Under the pieces are notes generated by a model. The model was not told the DNA's origin, did not search any database, and worked only from the letters and a program-made list of their open reading frames with translations. This document shows, one piece after another, positions 32,235-43,468 of a DNA stretch of 64,000 nt. A program made the translations under genes and the position numbers. The stretch lies in contig CAVOZI010000022.1 in the NCBI GenBank assembly GCA_963700895.1, positions 1 to 64,000 of the forward strand, in the 5' to 3' direction. The stretch's first letter is position 1. Each line of letters starts with the position of its first letter. Source of the DNA: Anderseniella sp963700895 (lineage in GTDB: Bacteria; Pseudomonadota; Alphaproteobacteria; Rhizobiales; Aestuariivirgaceae).

Positions 32235-32699
32235 TTAGTTGGCACGTCGCAGGCTGTCGACCCGCTCGCGCGCCGAGTTGCGCAGGGCTTCCTTGACCAC
32301 CTCGTTGGTTTCCACCGTCTTGCCGACAGGGAACAGCGAGGCGCCGGCCAGCTTCACGTGCGCCCAGGCGAACGGAATGCCGATGATGGTGATCGCGTTG
32401 GCCACGGCGAAGGTCAGGTGCATCACCGCCAGCCACCAGCCTGCCAGCACGAACCAGATGACGTTGCCCACCATGCCGAGGCCGCCAGTGCCGAGGTCCT
32501 CGCGGCCATAAAGCTCATCGCGGGCGATAACGTCGCGCCCGAACGGCCACAGCGTGTAGTTGGCCAGCATGAAGCACGAACGCGCCCACGGCAGGCCTAC
32601 AATGGTGATCGCGGCCAGAATGCCGACGAGAAACCACGCAATCGCCGACCAGATGCCGCCGAGCGCCAGCCAGAGGATGTTGAGAATCAGGCGAACCAT
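32235..32699 (-). CDS. YccF-domain inner-membrane protein
   Basis: The gene encodes 154 residues. The repeated pattern is typical of YccF: ILWLALGGIWSAIAWFLVGILAAITIVGLPWARSCFMLANYTLWPFG, and again NVIWFVLAGWWLAVMHLTFAVANAITIIGIPFAWAHVKLAGASLFPVGK. It has four hydrophobic segments and is an inner-membrane protein. The function of the family is unknown. It is convergent with the LysM gene and divergent from the epoxide hydrolase. Confidence 0.87.
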   Translation of the reverse strand: MVRLILNILWLALGGIWSAIAWFLVGILAAITIVGLPWARSCFMLANYTLWPFGRDVIARDELYGREDLGTGGLGMVGNVIWFVLAGWWLAVMHLTFAVANAITIIGIPFAWAHVKLAGASLFPVGKTVETNEVVKEALRNSARERVDSLRRAN

Positions 32700-32840
32700 G
32701 AGAGGACCTCACCGGTAATGTTACGATGATTAACATATAGGGAACCGGGCGGCGGGTTTCCAGTGGCAACCGGACTGACTTGCATGCGCCTGAAAGTTGG
32801 CTCTTGCGACGTGGCGAACCCCGGTTAGGCTCTCGGCCCC

Positions 32841-34004
32841 ATGAAGACGATCACCCCGTTCAACATTCGCGTTCCTGAGGAAACGCTGGCTGGTATCCGC
32901 GACCGCGTTGCCGCCTTTCCCTGGCACGAGATGCCGGATGACGGCGGCTGGGAGTATGGCGCCAACCTCGATTACATGAAGGAATTGTGCGCCTACTGGG
33001 TGGACGGGTACGACTGGCGGGTCCACGAAGCGGAACTTAACCGTTTCCAGCATTTCAAGGCACCGGTCGACGGCATCAACCTGCATTTCATCCATGAGAA
33101 GGGTTCCGGGGACAACCCGATGCCGCTGCTGATTTCGCACGGTTGGCCGGGCTCAGTGCACGAGTTCATGGACGTGATCGAGCCGCTGGCCCATCCGGAA
33201 AGGTTTGGTGGCAATGTGGAAGACGCCTTCGACGTCATTGCGCCGTCACTGCCGGGCTTCGCATGGTCTGGGCGGCCGCCGCGGCCTTGGGGTCCGCGCC
33301 GCATGGCGCAGACCTTCAACGCGCTGATGACCGAGACGCTGGGCCACGACCGCTACCTCGCGCAGGGTGGAGACTGGGGCGGGGCCGTGTGCTCCTGGCT
33401 GGGGTTCGAGCATGCGCCCGCCTGTGCCGCCATCCACATCAACATCCTCACCATGCGTGCACCTGACGGCCCGCAATCGGACGAAGAGAAGGCCTGGGCC
33501 GAACAGTTCCGGCGCGACCAGATCATGCAGGACGGCTACCGCACCCAGCAGGCCACCAAGCCGCAAACGCTGAGCTACGCCATGATGGACAGTCCCGTAG
33601 GCTTGGCGGCGTGGCTGGTCGAGAAGTTCAACGGTTGGTCGGACACCGTGGGCGACGACGTCGAGAGCGTCTACACCAAGGACGATCTGCTTACCTCGGT
33701 GATGATCTACGTCACCACGCGCTGTTTCAACACTGCCTCATGGATTTACTATGGCCGGCGCGAGGAGGGTGGGCGCGTGTTGTCGCCCGAGGGCAAGCGG
33801 GTTGAGGTTCCCACCGCCTGCGCGCTGTTTCCGGCCGAGATGCTGGCCTGGCCGCCGCGAAGTTACGTGGACCGTATCTATAACGTGGCGCAGTGGAGCG
33901 AGATGCCCCATGGCGGCCACTTCGCTGCAATGGAACAGCCCGGATTGCTGGTAGATGATGTCCGCAAGTTCGCCCGGAAACTGCGCCGGCAAGGCGTGCT
34001 CTAG
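32841..34004 (+). CDS. Epoxide hydrolase, EHN-domain alpha/beta hydrolase
   Basis: The gene encodes 387 residues. The N-terminal EHN segment (ITPFNIRVPEETLAGIRDRVAAFPWHEMPDDGGWEYG) is followed by the alpha/beta hydrolase fold with the oxyanion HGWPGS. The nucleophile is Asp178 in QGGDWGGAVCSWLG. The C-terminal HGGHFAAMEQP supplies the catalytic histidine. Microsomal-type epoxide hydrolases of this form open epoxides to diols. No signal peptide is present. The substrate is unknown, and the gene stands apart from any catabolic cluster. Confidence 0.92.
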   Translation: MKTITPFNIRVPEETLAGIRDRVAAFPWHEMPDDGGWEYGANLDYMKELCAYWVDGYDWRVHEAELNRFQHFKAPVDGINLHFIHEKGSGDNPMPLLISHGWPGSVHEFMDVIEPLAHPERFGGNVEDAFDVIAPSLPGFAWSGRPPRPWGPRRMAQTFNALMTETLGHDRYLAQGGDWGGAVCSWLGFEHAPACAAIHINILTMRAPDGPQSDEEKAWAEQFRRDQIMQDGYRTQQATKPQTLSYAMMDSPVGLAAWLVEKFNGWSDTVGDDVESVYTKDDLLTSVMIYVTTRCFNTASWIYYGRREEGGRVLSPEGKRVEVPTACALFPAEMLAWPPRSYVDRIYNVAQWSEMPHGGHFAAMEQPGLLVDDVRKFARKLRRQGVL

Positions 34005-34008
34005 GCTT

Positions 34009-34521
34009 TCACGCAAACATGCCGCCGCCGGTAGAGACCTGCGCGCGGATCATGGCCAGCGCCATACCGACGGCGGCCAGGCGGATTTCGTCGCGGCCGA
34101 GGTCGCAATATTCCATGCGCACGTGGTGGGTGACGACGTCCTTGCGCGCACAGGCGAAGTGAACCAGCCCCACGGGCTTGTCCTTCGTGCCGCCGCCGGG
34201 ACCGGCCACGCCCGTCACCGATACCGCAATCTGGGCGCGGGAGTGGCGCAGCGCGCCCTCGGCCATCTCGCGCGCCACCTGTTCCGACACTGCGCCGTGC
34301 TGCTTGATGAGCGCCATGGGCACGCCCAGCATTTCGGCCTTGGCCTCGTTTGAGTAGGTAACGAAGCCGCGCTCCACCACGGCGGACGAGCCGGCAATGC
34401 TGGTCAGCAGGCCGGCCACCAGCCCGCCAGTGCAGCTTTCCGCCGTCGCCAGCATCAGCCCGCCATCACGCAGCATGTCCAGCGTGTCCTTGGCCTCGAT
34501 GATGAGCTGGCGATTGAACAT
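34009..34521 (-). CDS. pncC: CinA C-terminal-domain protein, nicotinamide-nucleotide amidohydrolase
   Basis: The gene encodes 170 residues from the ATG at 34521 (MFNRQLIIEAKDTLDMLRDGG). The CinA-C motif LATAESCTGGLVAGLLTSIAGSS and VSVTGVAGPGGGTKDKPVGLVHFA are complete. The standalone CinA domain deamidates nicotinamide mononucleotide to nicotinate mononucleotide (PncC), recycling the product of bacterial DNA ligase. It follows ispDF by 11 bases, so the two are co-transcribed. Its stop is 4 bases from the convergent epoxide hydrolase gene. Confidence 0.88.
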   Translation of the reverse strand: MFNRQLIIEAKDTLDMLRDGGLMLATAESCTGGLVAGLLTSIAGSSAVVERGFVTYSNEAKAEMLGVPMALIKQHGAVSEQVAREMAEGALRHSRAQIAVSVTGVAGPGGGTKDKPVGLVHFACARKDVVTHHVRMEYCDLGRDEIRLAAVGMALAMIRAQVSTGGGMFA

Positions 34522-34532
34522 GGGCTTCAGCC

Positions 34533-35708
34533 TTACTCGGGCAGGCGGACGGTGGCGGTGGCGGCGGCGGCGATGCCTTCTTCGCGGCCGGTGAAGCCGA
34601 GCCATTCGGTCGTCGTCGCCTTGACCGAGACGCGGCCCACATCGATGCCGATGATTTTCGCCACGCTTTCCCGCATTGCGTCCACGTGTGGGCGCATCTT
34701 CGGCGCCTGGCAGATCAGCGTCAGGTCCACATGAGCGATCTGGCCGCCGCGGTCACGCACCATCTTAGCCGCATGGTCGAGGAATATCCACGATTCCGCG
34801 CCCTTCCACTGCGGGTCGGTGGGAGGGAAGTGCTTGCCGATGTCGCCTTCGCTGAGCGCGCCGTAGATGGCGTCGGTGATGGTGTGCAGGCCAACGTCGG
34901 CATCAGAGTGGCCCTTCATCTTCTTCGTGTGCGGGATCTTCACGCCGCACAGGATGACGTGGTCGCCGTCCTCGAAGGCGTGAACGTCGTAACCGTGGCC
35001 GACGCGGATATCGGTGAGCATGGATCGGGTTCCTGTCTTGAGCCTGCCGTCTGCCTCGCGCAGGTCGTCGGCGGTGGTGATCTTCTTGTTCTCAGGTTTG
35101 CCGGGAACGATGGCGACGGCAAGCCCGGCCCAATCGGCGATGGAGGCATCGTCGGTGAAGTCGGTGCGGCCTGAGGCGGCGGCTGCTTCATGGGCCTTGA
35201 TGATGTCAGCCATGCGGAAGCCTTGCGGCGTCTGTGCGCCCCAAAGCCCGGCGCGGTCGACGGTGCCGGTGATCACGCCGGCTTCGACGCGCTTGAGCGT
35301 ATCGGCGACGGCACTTGCGGGAATGCAGCCGGGAACCTCGTCGAGCTTGCTGATGACTGCGGAAATGGTAGCGGCATCGATGAAGGGCCGGGCGGCATCG
35401 TGGATCAGCACACGATCTGCGCCCGAGCCTGCAACGGCGCGAATGCCGTTGAACACCAATTCCTGCCGGGTGGCGCCGCCCTGGACGGGTTCCGGCAGCC
35501 CGTCGAGCCCGGCTACGGCCTTGTCATAGAGCGGCCGGTGACCGTCGCCGATGACCACTTGAACCGTTGTCACATCCGGATGCGAGAGAAAGGCGCGCAG
35601 CGTGTGGCGCAGCACCGGTTCGCCGCCGATCAGCTGGTACTGCTTGGGGATGTCGCCGCCCACGCGAAGGCCTGCACCCGCGGCAACAATGATGACGGCA
35701 GTGGACAT
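34533..35708 (-). CDS. ispDF: Bifunctional MEP cytidylyltransferase / MECDP synthase
   Basis: The gene encodes 391 residues. The IspD half (about 1-225) has AVIIVAAGAGLRVGGDIPKQY, ILIHDAARP-type DRVLIHDAARPF, and transfers CMP to 2-C-methyl-D-erythritol 4-phosphate. The IspF half begins DIRVGHGYDVHAF near residue 234 and has SDADVGLHTITDAIYGA; it forms the cyclic diphosphate. The enzyme serves isoprenoid synthesis by the MEP pathway. The D-F fusion is typical of alphaproteobacteria and some epsilonproteobacteria. It is upstream of pncC on the same strand and divergent from dusB. Confidence 0.96.
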   Translation of the reverse strand: MSTAVIIVAAGAGLRVGGDIPKQYQLIGGEPVLRHTLRAFLSHPDVTTVQVVIGDGHRPLYDKAVAGLDGLPEPVQGGATRQELVFNGIRAVAGSGADRVLIHDAARPFIDAATISAVISKLDEVPGCIPASAVADTLKRVEAGVITGTVDRAGLWGAQTPQGFRMADIIKAHEAAAASGRTDFTDDASIADWAGLAVAIVPGKPENKKITTADDLREADGRLKTGTRSMLTDIRVGHGYDVHAFEDGDHVILCGVKIPHTKKMKGHSDADVGLHTITDAIYGALSEGDIGKHFPPTDPQWKGAESWIFLDHAAKMVRDRGGQIAHVDLTLICQAPKMRPHVDAMRESVAKIIGIDVGRVSVKATTTEWLGFTGREEGIAAAATATVRLPE

Positions 35709-35874
35709 GAGGCGATGGCCAGTTAAACAAGTGTGTCAGAGTTTGTTGCCTGCTCTATCAGCCATGGTACCGGTTGGGCAAGCGCCAGGAGGGTTTCACA
35801 AAGTTCATGTTTCTTTGCAGCATTTTTCTGTTAGAGTGCCTGAAATTTATTCGAAACGGCATTGTGACTAATTA

Positions 35875-36900
35875 ATGGGCATCAAGATCGGGCCGCATGA
35901 GACGCGCAATCGGGTCTTCCTGGCTCCCATGTCAGGCGTGACCGATGAGCCATTCCGCATCTGCGCACATGACAATGGCGCAGGCCTCGTGGTGTCGGAG
36001 ATGGTTGCCAGCGATGCGCTGGTGAACGCGCGGCCAGACATGGTCCGCCGGGCAACCGGGGCGGGCAAGGTCAAGCCGTTCGTGCTGCAACTGGCGGGCC
36101 GCGAGCCGGAATGGATGGCGCGCGGGGCTGAACTGGCGCAGCAGATCGGCGCCGACATCATTGACATCAACATGGGTTGCCCGGCGCGGGAAGTGGCCGG
36201 CAAACTCTCCGGTTCGGCGCTGATGCGCGATCTGGACCATGCCGCCACCTTGATCGACGCGACGGTGAAGGCCAGCGCCGTGCCGGTGACTCTGAAGATG
36301 CGGCTGGGCTGGGACCATGACTGCCTCAACGCGCCGGATCTGGCGAAGCGGGCGGAAGATCTTGGCGTTGCGCTGGTGACAGTGCATGGCCGCACCCGCA
36401 ACCAGTTCTACAAGGGCAGGGCGGACTGGGCCGCGATCCGCGCCGTACGCGATGCGGTGTCCATTCCCCTCATCGCCAATGGCGACGGCAAGACGCTGGC
36501 TGACGTGCAGGCGATGCTGGCTGCATCGGGGGCTGACGGGGTGATGATCGGGCGCGGCGCCTATGGCCGGCCCTGGTGGCCGGGGGTGCTGGCGGAACTG
36601 CTCGATCCGGGTTCAGGTCGCATTGAGCCCGGCATCGTTGAGCAGACACGGATCGTGCGCCAGCACTACGAGGCGGTGCTGGAGCACTATGGCGAGGCGC
36701 ACGGGCTGAAGATCGGCCGCAAGCACATTGGCTGGGCCATCGAGCGCTGGTGCGAGGCAGGGCTGCTCGATGCAGAGCGGTCCCGGCATTGGCGCACCGG
36801 TCTGCTGCGAGAGGCTGTTGCGGCAAGGGTTGTCGAAGGCCTCGACCAGTTGTCGCAAGCGTTGTGCGACGCAGGGGCGGAAGCAAGGGTGGCTGCATGA
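35875..36900 (+). CDS. dusB: tRNA-dihydrouridine synthase B (NifR3)
   Basis: The gene encodes 341 residues. It has LAPMSGVTDEPFRICAHDNGAGLV, the catalytic cysteine in INMGCPAREVAGKLSGSALM, and NGDGKTLADVQAMLAASGADGVMIGRGAYGRPW for FMN phosphate binding. It reduces uridine in the tRNA D-loop with NADPH and FMN. The gene, known as nifR3, is the first gene of the ntr operon in Rhodobacter and many alphaproteobacteria. Here its stop overlaps the ntrB start by 4 bases (ATGA at 36897-36900). No good Shine-Dalgarno precedes the ATG at 35875. Confidence 0.95.
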   Translation: MGIKIGPHETRNRVFLAPMSGVTDEPFRICAHDNGAGLVVSEMVASDALVNARPDMVRRATGAGKVKPFVLQLAGREPEWMARGAELAQQIGADIIDINMGCPAREVAGKLSGSALMRDLDHAATLIDATVKASAVPVTLKMRLGWDHDCLNAPDLAKRAEDLGVALVTVHGRTRNQFYKGRADWAAIRAVRDAVSIPLIANGDGKTLADVQAMLAASGADGVMIGRGAYGRPWWPGVLAELLDPGSGRIEPGIVEQTRIVRQHYEAVLEHYGEAHGLKIGRKHIGWAIERWCEAGLLDAERSRHWRTGLLREAVAARVVEGLDQLSQALCDAGAEARVAA

Positions 36901-38023
36901 GCCAGGTTCACGACGTCTACAGCGCCGTAGCGCCGCTGTCTTCGACGCTGATGCTGCAGTCGCTGCCGAGCCCGGTTATCGCCATCGATGCCGAAGGCAA
37001 CGTGCTTGAGGCAAATGCAGCAGCTGAAGAGTTCTTCTCGCTCAGCCGGACTACGCTGTCCAAGCTTTCGCTTGACGACATCGCGCCGTTCTCGAGCCCG
37101 CTGTTCTCCGCTGTCGACCGTCTTCGCAACACCGGCACCACGCTGGCGGAATATGGCATTCGCATCGGCACGCCGCGGACAGGTGGCGAGCGCACCGTCG
37201 ACATTCTGGCCGGTGTCGTGCCGGAGCAGCCCGGCACGGTCGTGCTGGTGTTGCTGGAACGCTCGGTGGCGCAGGCTTTCGACCGGCAATTCAACAACCT
37301 GCAGGCGGCGCGCTCGGTATCGGGCATGGCCGCCATGCTGGCGCACGAGATCAAGAACCCGCTATCCGGCATACGTGGTGCGGCGCAACTTCTGGAAACC
37401 AATGCCTCGCCGGACGACCGGGAACTGACCCGCCTGATCTGCGACGAGACCGACCGTATCCGCGCGCTTGTGGACCAGATGGAAGTGTTCTCCGACGAAC
37501 GCCCGCCTGCCATGAAGCCGATCAACGTGCACACGGTACTTGAACATGTGCGCAAGCTGGCATCGTCCGCCGTTGCGTCGTCGATCGAGTTCGTTGAGCA
37601 GTACGACCCGTCGCTTCCCTATGTGCAGGGCAACCGTGACCAGCTTATCCAGGTGTTCCTGAACCTTGTGAAGAACGCCGCAGAAGCCATTGAACGAAAA
37701 GATGTAAATGGCAAGATTACGCTGACTACCGCCTACCGGCCCGGCATCCGGATGCAGGTGCAGGGCAGCGACCGGTCGGTATCCCTGCCGCTGGAGATCT
37801 GTGTGCGCGACAACGGCCCCGGCATTCCCGACGACCTGCTGGGCAGCCTGTTCGATCCGTTCGTGACGTCAAAGGACAGTGGCCGGGGACTTGGGCTCGC
37901 GCTGGTGGCCAAGCTGGTGCGCGATCATGGCGGCGTGGTGGACGCGTCGAACCTCGCTGACGGGACCGTGTTCCGGGTGCTGCTGCCGCTTTCAACTTCA
38001 AACCAGACGGAGATGGATGACAC

Positions 38024-38027
<4 letters not shown>
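36897..38027 (+). CDS. ntrB: Nitrogen regulation sensor kinase NtrB
   Basis: The gene encodes 376 residues and starts at the ATG at 36897 inside the dusB stop. There is a PAS domain at about 19-85 (LPSPVIAIDAEGNVLEANAAAEEFF), the dimerisation/phosphotransfer helix with His150 in LAHEIKNPLSGIRGAA, and the ATP-binding domain (VFLNLVKNAAEAIE; VRDNGPGIPDDLLG; GRGLGLALVAKLVRDHGG). It has no membrane segment. NtrB phosphorylates NtrC when nitrogen is short and acts as a phosphatase with PII when it is plentiful. It overlaps both neighbours by 4 bases. Confidence 0.96.
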
Positions 38028-39484
<1,457 letters not shown>

Positions 39485-39572
39485 GACCTGGACAATGGCG
39501 TCAGGCGGGGTTTGCTGCAGTGGATAGTCTGCAAGCCGCGTGTTTTCAGGGTGTCACATATATGCCACATTA

Positions 39573-39592
39573 CTGTTGCGAATGGGCAACAG
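39573..39592. promoter_or_regulatory. Inverted repeat in the ntrC-ntrY gap
   Basis: CTGTTGC (39573-39579) and GCAACAG (39586-39592) form perfect 7-base arms with a 6-base spacer, about 50 bases before the ntrY start in the 157-base gap between ntrC and ntrY. The symmetry suggests an operator for a dimeric regulator, possibly NtrX or NtrC acting on ntrYX. The sequence is not a textbook site for either. Confidence 0.35.
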
Positions 39593-39641
39593 GTTTATCC
39601 GGGCTGCAAAGTCCCGGCCGGCATCATAAAGGTGGACATCA

Positions 39642-41954
39642 ATGGCAGCAGTCTCCGGCATGACTGATGCGTCCGCCCGCTCCGGACGGCCGGAAGCGGT
39701 AGCAGACACCTTGATCGACAACAGGGCGCTGAACTGGATCGCGCTTGCACTGGTGGTGCTGGCGCTTGCGCTTGGGCTTGGCACCTATCTGTATCTCACA
39801 GGCATCTTGCCGCTTGAACCGGACGCCGCGCGGGCACGCCAACTGCTTTACGCCAACATCGTGCTGCTGCTGCTCATGGGCGGCATCATCGTATGGCAGG
39901 CCAGCAGACTTGCCAGGGCTCGCATGCGCCGGGTGGCCGGGTCCGGCTTGCACATCCGAATTGTCACCCTCCTGTCACTGTTCGCGGTGCTGCCCGCCAT
40001 CGTGGTGGCGGTGTTCGCCACGGTGACGTTGAGCCGTGGGCTCGATACCTGGCTGTCTGGCAAGACCGAGGCCATCGTCACTTCCGCAGAGGCGGTGGCG
40101 GAAGCCTACATCAACGAAAACATGGACGTTGCCCTTTCAGATGCCGCCTTCATAGCCAACGAACTCAACCAGCGGGCCGATGAGTTTCGTACCGACCGCG
40201 AGAAGATCGTCCGGCGAGTGGCGACATATGGCGCGTTGCGCGGCCTGGCCGGCCTGTTCGTGGTGAACCCGTCCACCAAGGAAGTATTGATTTCGGCGAC
40301 TGCCAGCAACGCCGTGCGGTTCCGGCCGCCGCCGCCTGAAGATCTCGCTCAGGCGACAACCGGCGACATGGTGGTGCGCCAGCCGGAACGGGGCGGCAAC
40401 GTGATCCGGGCGCTGATGCGGCTGGACAAGCTGGAGGGCAATTACCTATACCTCTACCGGCTGGTCAATCCGGAGGTCATTGCCCAGCTTGAGAAGGCGC
40501 GCTCGCAACGCAAGGAGTTCGCCGAACTGATTGCCCAGCGCGAGGCGCTGACGCTGAACTTCGCTGCTTTGTTCGCCGGTCTGGCGCTGATCTTCCTGAT
40601 GTCGGCCGTATTGCTCGGCCTGATGTTCTCGAACCGTCTGGTGCAGCCTATTGTCAGCCTCGTTTCCGCTGCCCGGCGGGTGAGCGCGGGCGATCTCGAG
40701 ACCAAGGTATCGACGCGCCAGGCAACCGGTGACCTCGCCACGCTCGGGCAGACCTTCAATCAGATGACGGACCGGCTCAAGAGCCAGCGCCAGGACCTGA
40801 TCACTGCCAATGACCGTCTGGACGAACGCCGCCGCTTCATGGAAGCGGTGCTGCGCGGCGTTAGTGCCGGCGTGATCGGTCTTGATCCTGACGGCACGAT
40901 CACGCTCACCAACCGTTCGACGCTGGAACTGCTGGAAATTGACGGCGCCGCGCTGACCGGCCAGCCGATTGCCGAGGTGTTTGGCGAGGCTCTGCCCATC
41001 TTCCACAAGGCAAAGGCTCGCCCCGATGGTTTTGCAGACGGCAGCGTCAAGCGGCGCGTCGGCGACCAGGAGCGCAGTTTCGTGGTCAGCGTGACGACCG
41101 AACAGAGCGATGCCGGAGTCGATGGCTACGTGCTGACGTTCGACGACACCACCGAACTCGAAAGCGCCCAGCGAAACTCGGCATGGGCCGACATTGCCCG
41201 GCGCATCGCCCACGAGATCAAGAACCCGCTGACACCGATCCAACTCTCGGCCGAGCGGCTGCGGCGCAAATACGGCGACCAGATCACCGGAGATCGCGCC
41301 GTGTTCGACCAGTGCACGGATACCATCGTCCGGCAGGTCGGTGACATCGGCCGGATGGTCGATGAGTTCTCGTCTTTTGCGCGGATGCCGAGCGCGCAGC
41401 TGGAGCCGAACGATCTGACGGCGTTGATCCGCGAGGCGCTGGTGCTGCAGAAGGCAAGCGACGAGACGCTGCAGTTCGAGACCGATTTCCCCGATCAACC
41501 GGTGATGCTGCGGCTCGACCGGCGGCTGGTGAACCAGGCGATGACCAACCTGGTCAAGAATGCCCGCGAGTTGATCGAGACGCGGCTGCAAAGCCGGCCG
41601 GATCTGCCCGGCGCCATCCGCGTCGAACTGGACGCCAGCATGGCGGGCAAGGTGATTGTGCGGGTGATGGATAACGGTATTGGCCTGCCGCAGGAAAACC
41701 GCTCGCGCCTCACCGAACCCTACATGACAACGCGGGAGAAGGGCACCGGCCTTGGTCTTGCCATCGTGACCCGCATCATGGAAGAGCACGACGGCCGCCT
41801 GACGCTGAACGACGCCCCGCAGTCGTTCCATGACGGCATGGGTGCCTGCGTCAGCCTGGAATTTCCGGCCACCGGGGCCGACAGCGGGAAAGTCGAAGAT
41901 CACGGGGGTGATACCGGCAACCGACAGGTACATTCCATGGAAGGCACTGCGTAA
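39642..41954 (+). CDS. ntrY: Membrane sensor kinase NtrY
   Basis: The gene encodes 770 residues. Three N-terminal membrane segments (about 28-50, 65-88 and 108-130) and a fourth near 305-330 flank a periplasmic region of about 170 residues. A HAMP domain (NRLVQPIVSLVSAARRVSAGDLETKV), a PAS domain, and the kinase core follow. The phosphorylated His is His524 in RRIAHEIKNPLTPIQLSAERLRRKYG. The ATPase domain ends with EKGTGLGLAIVTRIMEEHDG. NtrYX acts in nitrogen, redox and envelope responses in alphaproteobacteria. It touches ntrX (TAATG, 1-base overlap). Confidence 0.95.
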   Translation: MAAVSGMTDASARSGRPEAVADTLIDNRALNWIALALVVLALALGLGTYLYLTGILPLEPDAARARQLLYANIVLLLLMGGIIVWQASRLARARMRRVAGSGLHIRIVTLLSLFAVLPAIVVAVFATVTLSRGLDTWLSGKTEAIVTSAEAVAEAYINENMDVALSDAAFIANELNQRADEFRTDREKIVRRVATYGALRGLAGLFVVNPSTKEVLISATASNAVRFRPPPPEDLAQATTGDMVVRQPERGGNVIRALMRLDKLEGNYLYLYRLVNPEVIAQLEKARSQRKEFAELIAQREALTLNFAALFAGLALIFLMSAVLLGLMFSNRLVQPIVSLVSAARRVSAGDLETKVSTRQATGDLATLGQTFNQMTDRLKSQRQDLITANDRLDERRRFMEAVLRGVSAGVIGLDPDGTITLTNRSTLELLEIDGAALTGQPIAEVFGEALPIFHKAKARPDGFADGSVKRRVGDQERSFVVSVTTEQSDAGVDGYVLTFDDTTELESAQRNSAWADIARRIAHEIKNPLTPIQLSAERLRRKYGDQITGDRAVFDQCTDTIVRQVGDIGRMVDEFSSFARMPSAQLEPNDLTALIREALVLQKASDETLQFETDFPDQPVMLRLDRRLVNQAMTNLVKNARELIETRLQSRPDLPGAIRVELDASMAGKVIVRVMDNGIGLPQENRSRLTEPYMTTREKGTGLGLAIVTRIMEEHDGRLTLNDAPQSFHDGMGACVSLEFPATGADSGKVEDHGGDTGNRQVHSMEGTA

Positions 41955-43366
41955 TGGCTGCAGACATCCTGATTGTTGATGATGAGCGTGATATCCGGGA
42001 GCTGATCGGCGGCATCTTGGAAGACGAGGGGTACGAAGCACGCCTGGCAGGCGACAGCGACAGCGCACTGGCGGCCATCGCCCAGCGCCGTCCGTCAATG
42101 GTGGTGCTCGACATCTGGCTGCAAGGCTCCAGGCTTGATGGTCTCGACCTGCTGATCGAAATCAAGCAGGCCCATGCGGATTTGCCGGTGCTGATAATCT
42201 CAGGTCACGGCAATATCGAAACCGCTGTGTCTGCCATCAAGCGCGGGGCTTACGAGTATATCGAAAAGCCGTTCAAGGCCGACAAGCTGGTGCATGTTGT
42301 CGGCCGCGCTCTGGAGACATCCCGGCTGAAGCGCGAGAACCAGCAGTTGCGCAACCTGTCAGGCGAGAGCTTGGAGCTGATCGGCTCATCCAACGCCATG
42401 AAGCAGCTGGTGCAGGCGCTGATGCGGGCAGCCCCCAGCAATGGCCGGGTGATGCTGACGGGCCCGATGGGGTCCGGCAAGGAACTGGCGGCGCGCAGCC
42501 TGCATGTCTGGTCACTTCGCGCAGACGCTCCGTTCGTGGTGCTGCCGGCGGCAACGATGCTGCCGGAGCGGATGGAAGAGGAACTGTTCGGCATCGAGGA
42601 CAGCAATGGCCGGCCGGTGCGGGTCGGCAAGCTTGAGGAAGCTCACGGCGGCACTCTTTACCTGGACGAAGTGGCGGACATGCCGGTGGAAACGCAAAGC
42701 AAGGTTTTGCGGGTGCTTCTGGACCAGACCTTTACCCGGGTGGGCGGCGCAAAACCGGTCAAGGTGGATGTGCGCATCGTATCGTCGACGGCGCGGGACC
42801 TGGTCGCGCTAGTCAAGGCGGAGACCTTCCGTGAGGACTTGTTGCACCGGCTGGCGGTGGTGCCGATCAAGCTGCCGTCCCTGCATGAGCGCCGCGAGGA
42901 CATTCCGGATCTGGTAAGACATTTCGCCAGCCTCTACTCCGCCCAGACAGGCCACCCGCCGAGGCAGTTCGCCGAGGATGCGCTGACCGCCATCCAGACC
43001 ATGGACTGGTCGGGCAACGTCCGCCAGCTCAAGAACTCGGTCGAACGGCTGCTGATCATGACCGGCGGGGAGGCGGATCAACCGATCCGCGCGGCAAACC
43101 TTCCGGCAGACCTGACGGGAGCGGGCGACGGCGGCGGCGGCATGGGGCTCGAAGCGCTGATGTCGTTGCCATTGCGCGAGGCGCGGGAACAATTCGAGTG
43201 CGACTACCTGAGGGCCCAGCTGAGCCGTTTCGGCGGCAACATATCGCGTACGGCCTCATTCGTCGGCATGGAGCGCTCGGCCTTGCATCGCAAGCTGCGC
43301 GCGCTCGACATCAGCGTTGGCGACCGGGATGAGCCAGCTTCCGCAAACGAGGCGGCGGCAGTCTGA
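41954..43366 (+). CDS. ntrX: Response regulator NtrX
   Basis: The gene encodes 470 residues. The receiver has Asp53 in MVVLDIWLQGSR. The AAA+ domain keeps GPMGSGKELAARSLH and GGTLYLDEVADM. The GAFTGA loop is missing: the segment after EEELFGIEDSNGRPVRVGKLEEAHGG is short, as known for alphaproteobacterial NtrX, so it probably does not activate sigma-54 directly. The C-terminal HTH reads GNISRTASFVGMERSALHRKLRAL. It pairs with NtrY, with which it shares one base. Confidence 0.95.
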   Translation: MAADILIVDDERDIRELIGGILEDEGYEARLAGDSDSALAAIAQRRPSMVVLDIWLQGSRLDGLDLLIEIKQAHADLPVLIISGHGNIETAVSAIKRGAYEYIEKPFKADKLVHVVGRALETSRLKRENQQLRNLSGESLELIGSSNAMKQLVQALMRAAPSNGRVMLTGPMGSGKELAARSLHVWSLRADAPFVVLPAATMLPERMEEELFGIEDSNGRPVRVGKLEEAHGGTLYLDEVADMPVETQSKVLRVLLDQTFTRVGGAKPVKVDVRIVSSTARDLVALVKAETFREDLLHRLAVVPIKLPSLHERREDIPDLVRHFASLYSAQTGHPPRQFAEDALTAIQTMDWSGNVRQLKNSVERLLIMTGGEADQPIRAANLPADLTGAGDGGGGMGLEALMSLPLREAREQFECDYLRAQLSRFGGNISRTASFVGMERSALHRKLRALDISVGDRDEPASANEAAAV

Positions 43367-43468
43367 ACGAGAGGCAGGATGGCTTGCCTTGCAGCCCATC
43401 ATGGAGCATTGTCCCGCCGGTCCAATGGGCCACGCAAACAACTTGCAAGGCGGTAACAGGCAAGCCCG

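Noticed and set aside
40446..42098. Minus-strand ORF of 550 codons over ntrY
   Set aside because: High-GC antisense shadow of a well-conserved kinase; product shows no domain.
43386..43451. Inverted repeat GCCTTGCA ... TGCAAGGC between ntrX and trkA
   Set aside because: The arms are 8 bases with a 50-base gap, weak enough to arise by chance in a GC-rich region.
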